Shown: in pieces, positions 30,781 to 43,021 of the stretch
How the letters are laid out: every line of letters starts with the position of its first letter
How positions within the stretch are numbered: the first letter of the stretch is position 1
NCBI GenBank assembly: GCA_030374805.1
Contig: JARGSG010000224.1
Coordinates: forward strand, 992,001-1,056,000
Direction: 5' to 3'
DNA length: 64,000 bases
Origin: Gracilaria gracilis
Taxonomy: Eukaryota > Rhodophyta > Florideophyceae > Gracilariales > Gracilariaceae
Notes under the pieces: generated by a model
Told to the model about the DNA's origin: nothing
The model's database searches: none
Seen by the model: only the letters and a program-made list of their open reading frames with translations
Translations under genes and position numbers: made by a program

Positions 30781-32457
30781 CTACTGGAAGTACGCAGCGG
30801 CGAAAGCGCACAATTCTTCTACTGAGGAAACGTTTCCAGGAATGAACACACCCATTTGGGTCAAGAACTGACGAATAGTCATTGCTCGGGGGTCTTCAGC
30901 CGTTGCGACAGCGTCCTCCATGGACTGATAGCCAACACCGGCTCCCACCGCATTCGGTTCGTCGTTCTGCCCTTCAACGGCTGGTTCATTGTCCAACATT
31001 GGATCATCGAGTTCCACTGCTGGAACATACTCGTCAGCGTCAACGTTACCCCTTGGGTGATCCTGTAGAATTACGAGAGGAGCGTCTCGAATAGCCACCG
31101 CTTGGGCTTCGGAGCAGATCACGCTCTCGTAGGGATCATAATGCACGAAGTCACCAGCATGGTAGCTCCTTCGTCCCGGAGAACGGTCCACTCGGCGTTG
31201 CTCGCATCGACCACGTTGGTTGTACGGTACTGCGTCCCAGTTCAAATGATTGATGACCTCAACGAAGTATCGGAGCTCTTCCATGTTGGATTCTCCCCCG
31301 AGGGGAACCCGCAGGTCGAACGTTCGCAAGTGATGACGCAATCCCATTGGGATGTACCAAAGCCGGCATTGATCATGAGCTTCCCAGAGAAGAAATACCG
31401 CAACTCGGGCGACCCATCCGGTAGCGAACACGGACCAATAACCGCTGAATCGGTTGGCGATCATTTTGGAACCTACATAGGTCAGGCAGGGAGTCAACTC
31501 CGGATAACATCCTCACGGAACTTCTACGGTACCTCACCATTCGGGTAGCGCCGCATATCGGCCCGTTAGAAATTGCGCTGCGATCGCTCGAGCTTCGATG
31601 TTCTGATACGGAATCAGATATTTGAACTCGGAACTTATCTTGCGCTCGAACCGCACGCAGTCGTGAAGGAAGTTACCACGCGGGTTGCTTCGCATGTATC
31701 GGAATTCAGCGCGAAGAAGCAGCCTAGTCCAGCACAGAAGCTCCTGTCGTACAACCGGTCTCGGTAATCCGTCCTAGCGTTGAACGGTACTCGCCAGAGC
31801 TGCCAAGTTGGATCCATAGGATTCCTCTCCGCGCGTTCGGAAGATTGCTTTATCGAACCCATACTTGGGTGGGACAAAGATGTCACCAGAAGTTCTAACC
31901 AATCGTTGGTAAGCGATGCGCGCCATATTGCTCCTTGCGTCGTCCCGCGTCTGGCGGTATCCGACTCGGAGGTGACCAAGTGGTATCGCTACGCGCGTGC
32001 GCCAGTCCCACGATTTGGTGATCTCAACAGGAAGGTCCCCAGGGAGTATTCCATTCTCGGCGTGTGAGTTAACCAAATTGGTATTTTGAACGACCACCGG
32101 GTGGAACCAAGGAGCTCGCGAGAACAAGCGAGGGTCCTGAAGAGGATCTCTGTTTTCGAGTATGTTGCGCGGTATCCAAGTTGGAATAGCCGGTACGACA
32201 TGCATCGGCTCAAACGCGTTCCAGACGCTCACGTTCACTGCCGGATCCATAGGATTACTCTGCGCTACAGGAGCTGACCGGAACCCCGTTATGATTGGAC
32301 CCGTGAAGGGAGCGGAATGACTCGAACCCACTGGTTGTCTCGCAGCAAAAGAAGAACCCACGTTGGGTGGAGGCCCGGACAACGCGCTCTGTCCTGCTGA
32401 GGAAGCAGCGGCGTCTCCGGAGGGCGGAGGTTGGTTGTTTGTATGATGCCCAGACAT
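30781..32457 (-). other. Antisense ORF of gypsy copy 2, novel protein family
   Basis: Homologue of the antisense ORF of copy 1. Likely start MSGHHTNNQPPP at 32457. Shared blocks: TGFRSAPVAQS, RAPWFHP, LPGDLP, SWDWR, FSGYWSV, RVPLGGE, DRSPGRR and a C-terminal IRQFLTQMGV helix. Two open segments, about one or two breaks. By eye the two proteins share well under half of their residues overall but keep these blocks, which points to long conservation of a coding function. Confidence 0.65.
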
Positions 32458-32890
32458 TGGGAGTGTGGTGTGCGTATCTGTTGGAAAGATCAGAAGGCTC
32501 ACTTGTGAGAGAGGTGTTGAAGGCGTTTTATTCGACTGTGGATCTGCAGAAACCAAGCGATCGGAACCCACCATTGGGAAGAAGTATTTCAGCACTCGCG
32601 TGAAGAGAGGTTGATGGTTAAACCAGGTGGTTAGCCCTTGAGAAGGGGGATGTGTAGAGCAATACCACACTGGTTGGTCCTGCGCACGGATGCACTTCAT
32701 AATGTGCCGATGCTTTCCCAGTGTTGGGAGCTCTAGTGTATGAGTGACGTCATGGTTTGGACCCACGTACGGGTGGTTTACAGGTGTGCCACTATTGGCT
32801 GAGTTGGTTATTTGAATATTTTCATAGTTTTAGAAAATACCCATAGGGTGGCTTTAGTGTAAAGGCGCCCCTAGTGGGGAGGTGCACAGT

Positions 32891-33145
32891 TTTGGCTTGA
32901 ACCTCGGACATCGTATCCAGGTTCATGATAACGCAGTGTGGAGAGGGTTTTTCACAAGCATAAACAGAATGGCACAAGAGATCTACCAGAAGCTCCCGCC
33001 TCGAGCTCCTGGGATATTTGGTGTGCCTTTAAGTAGGGATACTGAGCGACCTTTGGGCTAACTATGACGTACAAGTACCTATAGGAAGTAAGGCTAAGTT
33101 GTACGTAGGTTAGTACAATGTGTACGTGTTCGTGCGCTCTTAACA
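32891..33145 (-). repeat. Copia 3' LTR
   Basis: 255 bp, plus strand TTTGGCTTGAACC...CTCTTAACA; matches 37604-37858. Preceded in element orientation by a run of G (plus strand C-run at 33146-33153), the polypurine tract. Confidence 0.88.
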
Positions 33146-33169
33146 CCCCCCCCGTCGCGTTAGTATCGA

Positions 33170-33215
33170 TACTTAACATAAAACATAAAACATAAAACAT
33201 AAAACGTAACACAAA
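33170..33215. repeat. ACATAAA microsatellite-like repeat
   Basis: About five copies of a 7-8-bp unit ACATAAA(A) inside the copia element next to the 3' LTR. Confidence 0.75.
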
Positions 33216-36200
33216 ACATGATTGATTGATTACTGCCACGTCCTGTGAGTATGGGTCATTCCTTGGGATGTGTTGACGTTCCAAACGCCCCTTAAGAACA
33301 TATTGTTCATTCGTAGCGAATGGTGTAGGCTGCGTTTCGTTAATGCGTCTGCCATGTTGACTGTCCCAGGAATCCAGGTGATTCAAACGCATCACGCACC
33401 ATGGTGACGGTCTTTCGTACCCTGAATTCACGACAGTCGTGCAGAGTGGTGATGGTGTCGAACAAAGCTTTCGAATCAACCAGGATGTGGTGTCCAATGC
33501 CAATGTTAGGAAATACGTTGTTGACAGTTTCTTTCATATCAAATCCCCTATTCTCGGCTTCAGAACAAACGAGTATCTCGGCTCCAAAGGAAGAATATGT
33601 AACACGACGTTGCTTCGTGCTTGACCAGTATATGGGATGAAAAATCGGGTCATCGTTGAGTGCTGCGACGAACTTGAGTCCGCAGATGATACCGGTTTGT
33701 CCGTATGCGTGTTCTGCATGGGCGTGTGATGCATCCGATAGGCTCATCAATCTGGCGAATGTAACTCCCATGGGCCTAATATATCGTATCATAGGCTTCA
33801 CTTGTGATATCTCCATGAGCATCGCGTTTGCGTCCACCAGGTGTTTGACACGGAGATTACCCAGTTCTTGCTGCATCTTCGACGTGACGTAGGACGCCTG
33901 AGGGAGTACTGCCGAACCCAGGTACATGAGGGTTCCTGCGAGTGAGCGATAGGCGCTGATTTCGTCAGGGGATGCGCGATCCTCTCGCTCTCGCTTCCGA
34001 GCTCTTGAGAGCTATATGGGTTTCAGGCGATCCATATACGCATTCATGGACAACATGATGTTTTCTTCCTCGTCCGTAATGATGTCACATCCGGCAAATG
34101 TAAGCTTATTACCGAATCTGATCTTCCCAACTTCAAATTCGCGTTCTAACTCGTTCATGAACTCCGTGATGCCACGGCGCGTTCCGCTTACAAGCAGGTC
34201 GTCGACGATCTTAGCGATCGCTAGCGAGATATTGCCATTCTGGTCGCGCTTCACGAACAATTGGTTGATTCCGTAAACTCGTGATAGACCTTGATCACCC
34301 AGCATCCAGGATTCGATCCGCTTTGCCCATTGACGACCGGCTTCGACTATCCCATACGGAAGTTTTGTCAGCTTCCAGAGGATCCCGCGTTTCGTTTTGA
34401 ATTCGTAGGCTGGCCTCACGTATATCTCTCTGGTGATGGGGCCGCTCTGTAGGAATGCTCCTTTGATATCAGCTACACCGAACGTAAAGCCGAGGCACAG
34501 TGCTACGCTGATTAACAGTTTTACGATGACCATGTCGGCGTTCGAACAGTCTTCCCTGATTTCGTCCTTCAAGTAATCTCTGTTCCCATGTGTCACCAGT
34601 CGGGCTTTCATCTTTAGATGTCCGTCCTCGTCTTGCTTAACCTTGTATACCGTGTGAGACTAAATAACATTTGCGTTCTGTGGCACATCATCTTCTTCGA
34701 TTTCTTCGTACGCCTGTAGCCAGTTGCCGTTGTGCTCCTTCGTCACAGCCTTCATGAGCACCCACGGGGGAGCGAATTGCATCTCTCGAGCTGACACTTG
34801 TCGTGTCCCAATTACCTTCTGTATACCTTTCAGAACGTCCTGTTCCTTAGATTCCAACACCTCGGTGGTTCTCATCTGTGGACTTTTCAGTAAAGTTCCG
34901 GTGTAGTCCCCCATATCCTTTCGGACTTGGTCCTCGTCCGTCGTGTGTGTTGCCATTAGCGAAGAACTGGCCTGCATAGGACTTTCGTCGTCACTTGACG
35001 CGTTCGGAGACAGTGTGAGATCAATGTAATCTTCCATCACTCCCTCGCTTAGCTCTCGAGCCAGGTCTGAATTAGGTCTAGCCGGAGGTCTTCGTATGCC
35101 ACCCGTGATATCGGTCCTCTTGAAGTACGACGTACCTCCACGAGATGTTTGTGTGGCTTAACAACGGTTGCTGCCCTCCACTCGTCCGGTTCGTTATGTG
35201 CGGTGGTTCTGTAGTAGAACAGCACTTCATCCCCGGGTTTTATACCTGATTCGCATAATGTCGAATGGTTGTGAGATTTTAGTGCCCTTTGTAAGGCTCG
35301 TGTTGCTGTCTGTTTCGTATAAGCATCCATGAGTTCATCGGACACGAGGCGTCTTGGAGCTCCCAAAATGTAAGGGGCGTACCCTTTCGCCAGTTCGAAA
35401 GAGCTGAGGACTTTGGAGCCTGTGAATGAGTTGGCAAGGAATGTGGCTCTTGAGAGGATCGTCTTATCAGTTCCGCTCGTGTTGTCATGCTGCAGTCGCT
35501 CCAGCACCCGTTTGACAACGCCATTCTTTCTTTCCACTATTCCAGTTTTGTTATGACGTCTTACTGGTCGTACTTTGAATTTGATATCGCGGCTAGACAG
35601 GAACTTGCGGAATTCCCTACGATTGAATTCATCGTCGGCAGATATCGCAGTGGGGGACCCGTGTCGGTTCAACCATTCGGTTTCGATGATCGTGACAGAC
35701 GTAGTCATGTTCCTATTGGATGCCATGGCTGTCTCTGAATACCCAGTCCCACAGTCGACGATGTGTAGAACCAGGTACTTAGTATCCTTGATCGTGCAGA
35801 ACATATAATCTACTTGTATTTCCACATTAAACGCTTCGTTCACGTGGTTAATTGAAATCTTCTTGGATGGTGTTGGTGCTCCAGATTCGGCGCATATCGG
35901 GCAATTTTGAGCGAGGGAGTTCACTTCCTTCTCCAGTTCTTTAGACCCTACACCTGCTCTGTTGCAGAGCTCCATAATTTAGCCTGGAGGTGCATGAGTG
36001 AGGCGATGCAGGCGTTTTGCGAGCGTCTTTGGTCTTGGCGTCTCGCCATTGGAACTCAGAAGGCTTCCCATTGTCGGTGTAATAAGGATGTGTGCTCGCG
36101 CGTTATATATGTCCTTGGACTTGACGTATATCTCAAGGATACGCTCGGATGTGTCCGTGGGTCTGTTGACTCTCAAGGTAGGAGGATCGGTAAAGAAGTC

Positions 36201-37603
36201 CGTCACGCTGTACTGTTTCACATCCAGCCCGATGGTAAGCGGCGAATCATCGTCGAAAAGGTATAACGTTAGTTCTAACGGATGATTGTTCAAATCTTGT
36301 ATTGATAGGGTCCAAGAGCACAGAACTCTACTAGAGTGTACGCATTTGTGGCCCCTTCCTCGTTTGTACGATGTTCGAGCCTGGTACGGTTCGAAGTTGA
36401 CGTTCAGAGCGTCGCAGAGGCGCATGGCGGATGTAATACCACCAGAAGAGATTGGACTCCCTTCATCTAGTATGGGATTCGGGTCTGCTTTAGCAAAGCC
36501 GGAATCCCTTAACGAAAAAAAGACTTTGCGGGTTTCTTCTCCTCCTTATCGTTCTGGTTACGCTTGTCGTCTTCCTTCTTCTGATACTGCCGCTCGAACT
36601 TCCTGGGTTTGAATTCTTTGTTGGTAGGTTCATCTTTCTGGTTCTCGTTGGAATTCTGGAAGGTCTTCTCTCCATCGCTATCGCGCCTGCGCTTCCGAGA
36701 TTTCTTGAAGCTACGATTGGAGTTTAGGTAGGCCTTGGTGGTCTGGTTAGATACTTCTCCGTCCTCCAGATCCTTCTCTTCCAGTCCGGCTTCTCCAAGA
36801 GCCAAAATTGCGTCTTGTAGTCCGATCCAGGATGATTCTTCTTCCTCCTGATATAATTTGTCATGCTGCGAGCGTGCTGCATTAATTATATTGATTGTGT
36901 TCTCGCATTCCTCTTTCCATGAATCGTTGAGTTCTCCTTCACGAGCTGTAGACAGTATGATCTTGATCTTCCGAACTCTTTCCTTCGAGATAGAGATAAC
37001 GGTGTTCTGGCTTGGACTTCTATTCTTAACGGAAGCCACGAGGTTACCTATAATGTTTGTGAACGTTTGAGATGATAATCCTGCGTTAAGTAACAAGATG
37101 ATGGCGAAGTTCTGGCTGTCGCTCGAGTCCTGTTCTGCCTTAGTCAAATTTAGATATGAAAGCGCTGGTCCCGCAAATCGTTCGACGTACGCGGATATAG
37201 ACTCTCCTGAGTTACGTTTACAGAAAGTAACTTCTTTGTAAAGACTTACAATTCGACGGAGACGATCTACCGTCGAGTCCTTTGCCACCAAGTTAATGAT
37301 CTTCTATATCACATCCATTTGATTGATATTATCGTCATCGGAAGCAGATGTGAGGATCAATTCCCCGGTGCGGACGGCTTTCTTGAAAACTTCTTTCTTC
37401 GAAAACTCCAGAGATCGATATAAGGTCAGTCCTAGAGTCGCAGCAGCTCCTTTGGCGCGGTTGTCGCCACCTTTGGCACAGGCGCGTAACGTTTCAGCCC
37501 ATTCATAAACTGCTTCACGCCACAGAAGCTTGTCAGTTTCTGCGCGTATTTTTGGAGGAACAAATATGTTGCTCGGAGAGAGACCCTCTCCTGGGCCCAT
37601 AAC

Positions 37604-37858
37604 TTTGGCTTGAACCTCGGACATCGTATCCAGGTTCATGATAACGCAATGTGGAGAGGGTTCTTCACAAGCATAAACAGAATGGCACAAGAGGTCTACC
37701 AGGAGCTCCCGCCTCGAGCTCCTGAAATATTTGGTGTGCCTTTAAGTAGGGATACTGAGCGACCTTTGGGCCGACTATGACGTACAACTACCTATAGGAA
37801 GTAAGGCTAAGTTGTACGTAGGTTAGTACAATGTGTACGTGTTCGTGCGCTCTTAACA
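37604..37858 (-). repeat. Copia 5' LTR
   Basis: 255 bp, pairs with 32891-33145. The first gag codons lie close to or within it. Confidence 0.88.
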
Positions 37859-37863
37859 ACAGT

Positions 37864-38400
37864 AGGGTGCACTGCAGGGTTAATTTTCAGATATTTCTGA
37901 AACCCTTTGCAGGGACACTAGTGTAGTACTTAGGCGATGGTGACTGCACCATCGCCAGACCCAAGTAAAGGTAACCCGTGTTGGGCTCTGGTTATTGTCG
38001 CCTACGCGAAGACTCCAACTCCTCGCGGAGCGAGTCACCGTAGTACCGTATATCCACCCCCTCGCCTCCATCTAGGAGAGCGCACGTTGTGCATACCATC
38101 ATCGGTATTTTTCTGTTATTTTTCTGTTGGTCTAGTGACTCGAGGAGCGCACTCATCTTTCATTTACCGACCGGTACTCCTATCTCTCCGACCCAGTATT
38201 GGGAATATTTTCTGCTATTGTTTCACCATTGGATTGGTTATTTCTTGCTTACCTTTGTTTGGTTGCTCCATTGTCTGGACATCCATACTTGGTTTTCGTT
38301 ACCGTCGGCGGTCATTACACTGTCGTTCACCTTTTTGGTTTTCCCTTCTACGGGTCTACCCACCTAATCTCTGTGGTATAGCCTGAAGTTCTCTTTGGAT
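37864..38400 (+). other. Probable continuation of gypsy copy 2 LTR
   Basis: Continues the host sequence cut by copia (GGTGCACAGT before, AGGGTGCACTGC after). Pyrimidine-rich, non-coding; the right end of the LTR is not clear. No gene seen. Confidence 0.4.
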
Positions 38401-38413
38401 TTACACCCACTCG

Positions 38414-39203
38414 TTGAGGATACGGGGTGCGCTGTCGCTGTGCGAACCTCTCTTGAGAGCGGGGTCTCGAACTGCTGCGGTGGCTTTTCCCTTCCTGGGA
38501 TTGCTTCACAGTTTTGAAAAGTTGGCAGGCTTGCCCTATTGCATCGGGGCAATCGATGGGACACATATTCGATGGCCGGCGTGCCCACAGGGTCAGTACT
38601 ATGAATATCGATGTTACAAAGGGTATACAAGTTTAGTAATATTCGCTGTATGCGACGCCTCAAGGAGAATTATATACTCTGATGTCGAGCTGCCTGGCGT
38701 CTTGGGGGACAGTACGATATATGGAAGGTCTGCGCTAAAGCGAAATATTGATAGCGGCCAGTGGCTCGGGGAGTCAGCGCTAAAGGATTTGACGGTTGCA
38801 GTAATACGAGTAAGGCCCTATCTAATGGGTGACTGTGCATTTACACTCGAAGTAAACATGATGAAGCCCAGCCCTGAAGCGGAAATGAAGGCGAATCCGG
38901 TGGTGCGTGTGTGGGATGGGATAGCGTCAACGACGCGAAAGCCAATAGAATGGGCATTCGAAATATTAAAAAACCGCTTCCCGATTCTGCGAACAGGAGA
39001 TTCTCCTGCAGCACGACGACACTATATCTATTGCGCTAATGGCTTGTATTATCGTCCATAACATGTCACTTAGTGACATCGACCTGTACGAAGTGGGACT
39101 ACCGGAGGAAGCCGATGGAGACAGAAATGCGGTAACAGGAGAAACCGCACTAGGGCGTGCACAACGTGATGCATTGCTTTACTATATTCTCCATAAACCA
39201 TGA
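38414..39203 (+). pseudogene. PIF/Harbinger transposase (second lineage), near-complete C-terminal part
   Basis: DDE_Tnp_4-type nuclease: GLPYCIGAIDGTHIRWPACP (first D), YYEYRCYKGYTSLVIFAVCD, DVELPGVLGDSTIYGRS (second D) and YLMGDCAFTL, then EWAFEILKNRFPIL (Glu of the triad near WAFE). The last ~60 codons, including the usual ACIIVHN motif, are in another frame (39020-39203), so one frameshift near 39010. The N-terminal helix-turn-helix part before ~38490 is missing. Unlike the transposase at 18081, this belongs to the IDGTHI group. It converges with the ORF on the minus strand at 39219, as transposase and Myb-like ORFs often do in Harbinger elements. Confidence 0.78.
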
Positions 39204-39218
39204 CGAGGTTCAAACTCG

Positions 39219-41045
39219 TTACATCTTGTCTCTAAATTTTTCAAGCAACATTCGCATCTTACAGCGTTCATCATTACCATGTCTGAGCTCACTGATTATT
39301 TGATTATGACTGTCAGATTGGTCATTAGAGTACTGTTCTAGAAAGCCTTTTCCAGACGTTTTTGCAGGTTTGCGGCTACTACTGATCTCGGCGTTTTCAA
39401 TACCATCCTCAGTATTAAATGTGCCAGGAGAATCATGTCGTGCTTTTCCAAATTCAAGTTCATGTAGTTGTTGAAATAAAGGCTGCTTATCGTAAAGCCC
39501 GTCATCGTCCCCATCCTGACTAGACTGGGAGATTGTTTTGTATGTACGCAGTGTAATCATTTCGTAGTCGTACAAATTTTTTCTGCCACGCCTGCGTTGA
39601 GCGTACGATTCCATTCTCATCTTTAGCCATTTTAATCGCCACGTTAAATATATTCTTGAGGGACTTTTGTGGTGCAAGCCTAGATAGGCGAGACACACTC
39701 AGGATGTCCGGAGTCCCGCTCCCTTGGGAAGGTAGGCTCAGAGACAGAGCCCTCTGTCCGTACTCAAGCTGAGTGAGCTAGCCGGGTGTAAACCGGAGAC
39801 GGTACTGGCTGTACCTACGGAGGTAAGTGACGAAGCCGGAGATCGGCGATACCCTAAGATCAGAATGGGAGACGATCCAGAAATACTCAGAAGAGTGAGC
39901 TGCACACTCCAGGAGGAGGCGTAGACCGAAAATGGTAAACAAAGAAAGAATCCAAAAGAGGAGTCACGAACCATGCACATGCAGGCAGCAGGCCCGGAGA
40001 CGGGGGAAAACCACACGGTAAAACGAATAAAGAACCCAATACTGGGGCGGAGATCTGTCCTGCAAACAGGAGAATATATATAATAATAGGGGTCAGCACA
40101 CCACAGTGTAGTCAGATATCCTCAGCGTCCCGAGGGGAGAAAGCACGCTTATACCTATCGAGGTAACCCTCCTGGTGGAGTTGTGTACCGGCGATGGCAG
40201 CTATGCCCAGAGCCCACACTCAGTAAGAGTACTAAGTGCGTTCGACAAAAGACTGGTGATCTGAAGACGAACCTCGTTAGGTTTATTGTAGAGGTGGTGC
40301 GGCGGCGGCCGCGCCACTAAGTAGTATTGTTAACGCACAAGCGCTTCTACTGTGGCCACAGTGTACGCCCGTATGGGTTATACACGTGCCAAAACCCCAC
40401 TATCCGGATGTGCACTAATTAGTAATTAAATATACTATGCACCACTCCCCAGAGTCCACTACAGCACACACACACGTATCCACACCCGCTCAGGTTCCAT
40501 AGTCCTGCATCCACCTACGAAGGGGTCGAACGAGCACAATGCACCTCAGTCGTAATACCTCCCAAGAAGAGATCAAATTCATATAGTGTAGTTAGTATCG
40601 CGCACTGGCGCACCATCCTATATGAGGAGCAGTATCAGGAAAACACCCAAGTCGGGTTTGCTCCACAACTTTCTCTGATGTGACTTACAGCCGTTTCCTG
40701 CAGACTTCAATTTTTGAAGTAAAGCAGAAACAGTGTCATGGTCATACCTCTGTTCTGGTTCTGCTGGTTTTGTTATTTTAGTAACTTTCATTTGGTCTGG
40801 AGGCTGTGGAGGAGTTGGTGTGATTGACGGAGTGTTGGAAGTCAAACCAGTGGAGGATATAGTTTGTGGTTGGAATAATGGGCACGGCCATTTTGGGGTG
40901 CCAGCTGATGCCAATGTTGCAATGGCTTTCTGTTCAGCAGTTGAGAGATTATCGGACATGTTGAGAGCGTTTGATGATAGAGCCGCAAACACTGCAAAGA
41001 GTTGGAAGAGGGGTGGATCAGTGGAAGGCGTGGTATGCGAGACAA
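39219..41045 (-). pseudogene. Probable Harbinger Myb/SANT-like accessory ORF, interrupted
   Basis: Minus-strand coding sequence in two parts (about 40640-41045 and 39219-39700). The first part has a Pro/Thr-rich region and RYDHDTVSALLQKLKSAG; the second has a Trp-containing helical stretch (AWQKKFVRLRNDYT) and a C-terminal helix ERCKMRMLLEKFRDKM, in more than one frame. This resembles the small DNA-binding protein encoded beside Harbinger transposases. A ~930-bp LTR-like insertion with a 5-bp direct repeat CAGGA separates the parts. Family call is inference from context and helical pattern. Confidence 0.45.
39705..40635. mobile_element. LTR-like insertion (solo LTR or remnant)
   Basis: ~931 bp starting TGTCCGGAGTCCC, flanked by CAGGA (39700-39704 and 40636-40640). 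It shares short strings with the 851-bp LTR (AACCCAATAC-GGGGCG; CCTCC-AAG...TTCA at 40581), so it is probably a distant relative. The right boundary is uncertain: TG...CA would end at 40581, whereas the direct repeat suggests 40635. Confidence 0.5.
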
Positions 41046-41235
41046 TGGAACTGGTCTGTTTATGTTACTGCTTTTGGGAAGTTACTGTTTCTGTTTTTTT
41101 GGCGCGAAGAGCAAGCCTTTGTCTTTGGTATGTCTCGAGAGGTTTCCACAATTTTGAGAAATGTCCAATTTTTTTATGGACAAATTGTAGACATCCTGCA
41201 AAATGCACCGTGGACACGGTGCATATTGTCTGTCT

Positions 41236-41613
41236 TTATGTGGAAAGGCCCTTAAAGGGTTCAGCAGAACCATTGTTGTACCAGTTCAAAATCTTCGAAG
41301 CGCAAGTCTTTGGCGAAGCTCCAAGAATAGACCCCTTCTCATGGAAACCACCTTCGCCCGTTCCAAACACCTGTTCTACGACATCTGGATCGTTTTCATC
41401 ACCAATGAAGACCGTAGTCAATGGAACGTAGTACCCACCGAACTTCTCCAGCACCTCCAAGGCTAGCATTCTGAAGGAGTCGGTATTTGCATGCCAATCA
41501 GCACCGCTCTTTTGGTGATCGGCATATCGAAGCACGCTGCATTTCACTCCATTCGAGACTTTGTGCAAACACGAGCGCTTCAATGCGGGATGATTATGAG
41601 AGCTGAGACACAA
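41236..41613 (-). CDS. Unknown ORF
   Basis: 125 open codons reading SHNHPALKRSCLHKVSNG, KCSVLRYADH, WHANTDSFRML and LTTVFIGDENDPDVVEQVFG. Composition looks like real protein, but no family is recognised and no upstream ATG context is evident. It may be another Harbinger-associated or host fragment. Confidence 0.3.
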   Translation of the reverse strand: MCLSSHNHPALKRSCLHKVSNGVKCSVLRYADHQKSGADWHANTDSFRMLALEVLEKFGGYYVPLTTVFIGDENDPDVVEQVFGTGEGGFHEKGSILGASPKTCASKILNWYNNGSAEPFKGLST

Positions 41614-41725
41614 CAGTTGCCGCAGTATGCGTTTTTATCGAACCGTTTCTGGCGTCAAACATGCTGACTTTTGTCCTTGTGTGTCTCTCTAACTTTAAAG
41701 ATTAGCAGCTGCTTAACGATCGCAT

Positions 41726-42351
41726 ATGAATACTTCTAGGTGGGTAACGAAACGTTCAAATCTCCAAATGAGCGAGACAGAGGTGTTGCCCGTCATCTTT
41801 CGTTCAAAAAGGGTTACCAGAACCACTGCCTCCGAACCACAGCCCGATAAGGTGCCACTTGCGTTTCCGGAAACCGCGTTTGAACTGTCAGACGCTCTAG
41901 CGTTAATACGAGACTGGTTATTCGAGCGCATAGAAAGAATCTATCGCATAGACGCAATGAATGCCAAACCGAGCGCACTCGAGGCTCCAGAAGTGCTTCG
42001 CAGAGAGAACCACAAGTTCACCGTGTGGCTCGAACCTACCGTTGCCAACTTCGCACCGCTCCGTCCGACACAACAGTTTTTAAACGCCATCGATTCCAAA
42101 ACAATGCCGTTGATTGAGGAGGACAAAGGATCGAAAGGCGATTTGAAAGTCTTTCGTTAACGCCGCAATCGCTGCACGTGATCGCCGAATTCAATGACCA
42201 AACGGTTGCGGTCAAACGTTCACTGCTTGCGCTCGTCACTCCCAGTTTGCTTTGGTTGACACTTGCACGGAAAAAGACAAGATCCGGTGATGGAGGGCCA
42301 GCCACAGCAGATCCTTTTGCCTCCACAACGAGGGATGCAGAGTCTTCTACG
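41726..42351 (+). pseudogene. Unknown gene fragment with a frameshift
   Basis: 144 codons from 41726 (ATG) to 42160, then coding-like sequence continues one frame over (SLTPQSLHVIAEFNDQTVAV..., to ~42351). Contains SETEVLPVIFRSKRVTRTTA, FELSDALALIRDWLFERIER and HKFTVWLEPTVANFAPLRP. No family recognised. The switch of frame within continuous protein-like sequence suggests one lesion in a former host gene. Its 3' part overlaps the MPI remnant on the other strand. Confidence 0.4.
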
Positions 42352-42641
42352 TAATAAATACGCCCGGGTCCAAGCGGATACAGTTCGTGTCGAGCTTCTG
42401 AAAGTGCGTTTGAAAGGAAAACCTATCCACTACCGTCCAGACACATGATGATGCTGGGCCCACGAAGTTGAGGAAGCTTGTATTTGGTAGCAGATGGTAA
42501 CACGCGCGTGATGAGCTGATACTCTTCCACAAGCGGTAGGTAAAGCTTAGAGTATTCATCGATTGGAGTGCCGTTCATGATTTCTGGATATGCGTCTTGA
42601 TAGGTGAGCATGTCAATGAGAGTTGACACGTCTTTGAACAA
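42240..42641 (-). pseudogene. MPI: C-terminal fragment of mannose-6-phosphate isomerase
   Basis: Minus strand reads FKDVSTLIDMLTYQDAYPEI, then EEYQLITRVLP, QLRGPSIIMCLDGSG, a short damaged stretch with LDPG, and VEDSASLVVEAKGS...LVFFRASVNQ. Order and motifs match the C-terminal cupin part of type I phosphomannose isomerases (KDV-TLV-MLTY, GPSI-L---G-G, PG-VFF, LFRA--N). The zinc/catalytic N-terminal domain is absent, and a stop and frame changes break what remains, so it is a non-functional remnant. The enzyme interconverts fructose-6-P and mannose-6-P. Confidence 0.6.
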
Positions 42642-43021
42642 GAAGCGAAGAAATCGATCATCAGATTTTCATGATGGCCAAAGCATGTCTGGACAACTCC
42701 ATTCGATCTCTAAACGACTGAGTCATATCTTGAGACTTTGTAATGAACCAGTGGTGCAAATCGTACGTTTACTGCTTTGTTGTCAGGTTAATGCTTTACC
42801 TAACAGGACTCATATACGCGTGCCAAGAAATTTGTTTCCGAGACAGCACGTTTAACAGCAGAGAAGGAAGCCAATGTGGACTGTGGGCATCAACCAAATA
42901 AGAAAAAAGCCGTTGTGCCTTGTGAGCAAGAACCAAATAGTGGTGTGCATCGAGATGAGCATCCAGATATGCACATGATCAGTGAGATTCGAGAGAGCTT
43001 TATGCCAAAGTCATTCGAGAT

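Larger units (their letters stand above)
28080..32890 (+). mobile_element. Ty3/gypsy chromodomain element remnant (copy 2)
   Basis: Plus-strand remnant with the integrase C-terminal region (28080-28912; SPGDLVFVRKEY, FSIAEGPYKV), a long linker, a chromodomain (29735-29977), a MITE inserted downstream, an antisense ORF (30781-32457), a GGGGAGG polypurine tract near 32874-32882, and the start of an LTR that is cut by the copia element and seems to resume at 37864. Same layout as copy 1 but clearly diverged. Left side truncated at the LINE. Broken, several breaks, older than copy 1. Confidence 0.65.
32891..37858 (-). mobile_element. Ty1/copia LTR retrotransposon
   Basis: 4.97 kb, minus strand, with two 255-bp LTRs and an exact 5-bp target duplication ACAGT (32886-32890, 37859-37863). 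Order after the 5' LTR (right side): gag region (36509-37690), protease/pre-integrase region (35979-36425), integrase (35049-35975, with Cys motif NCPICAESG), reverse transcriptase (34012-35040), RNase H (33240-33927), then a poly-G purine tract against the 3' LTR. Integrase before reverse transcriptase marks it as Ty1/copia. The LTRs differ at about nine of 255 positions by eye, a moderately young insertion. Coding region is broken, about five or six breaks. It lies inside the LTR of gypsy copy 2. Confidence 0.88.

Noticed and set aside
40733-41431. 232-codon plus-strand ORF
   Set aside because: Its complement carries more protein-like sequence (Harbinger accessory ORF and the 125-codon ORF), and the plus frame is Cys/Phe/Trp-rich without a family.
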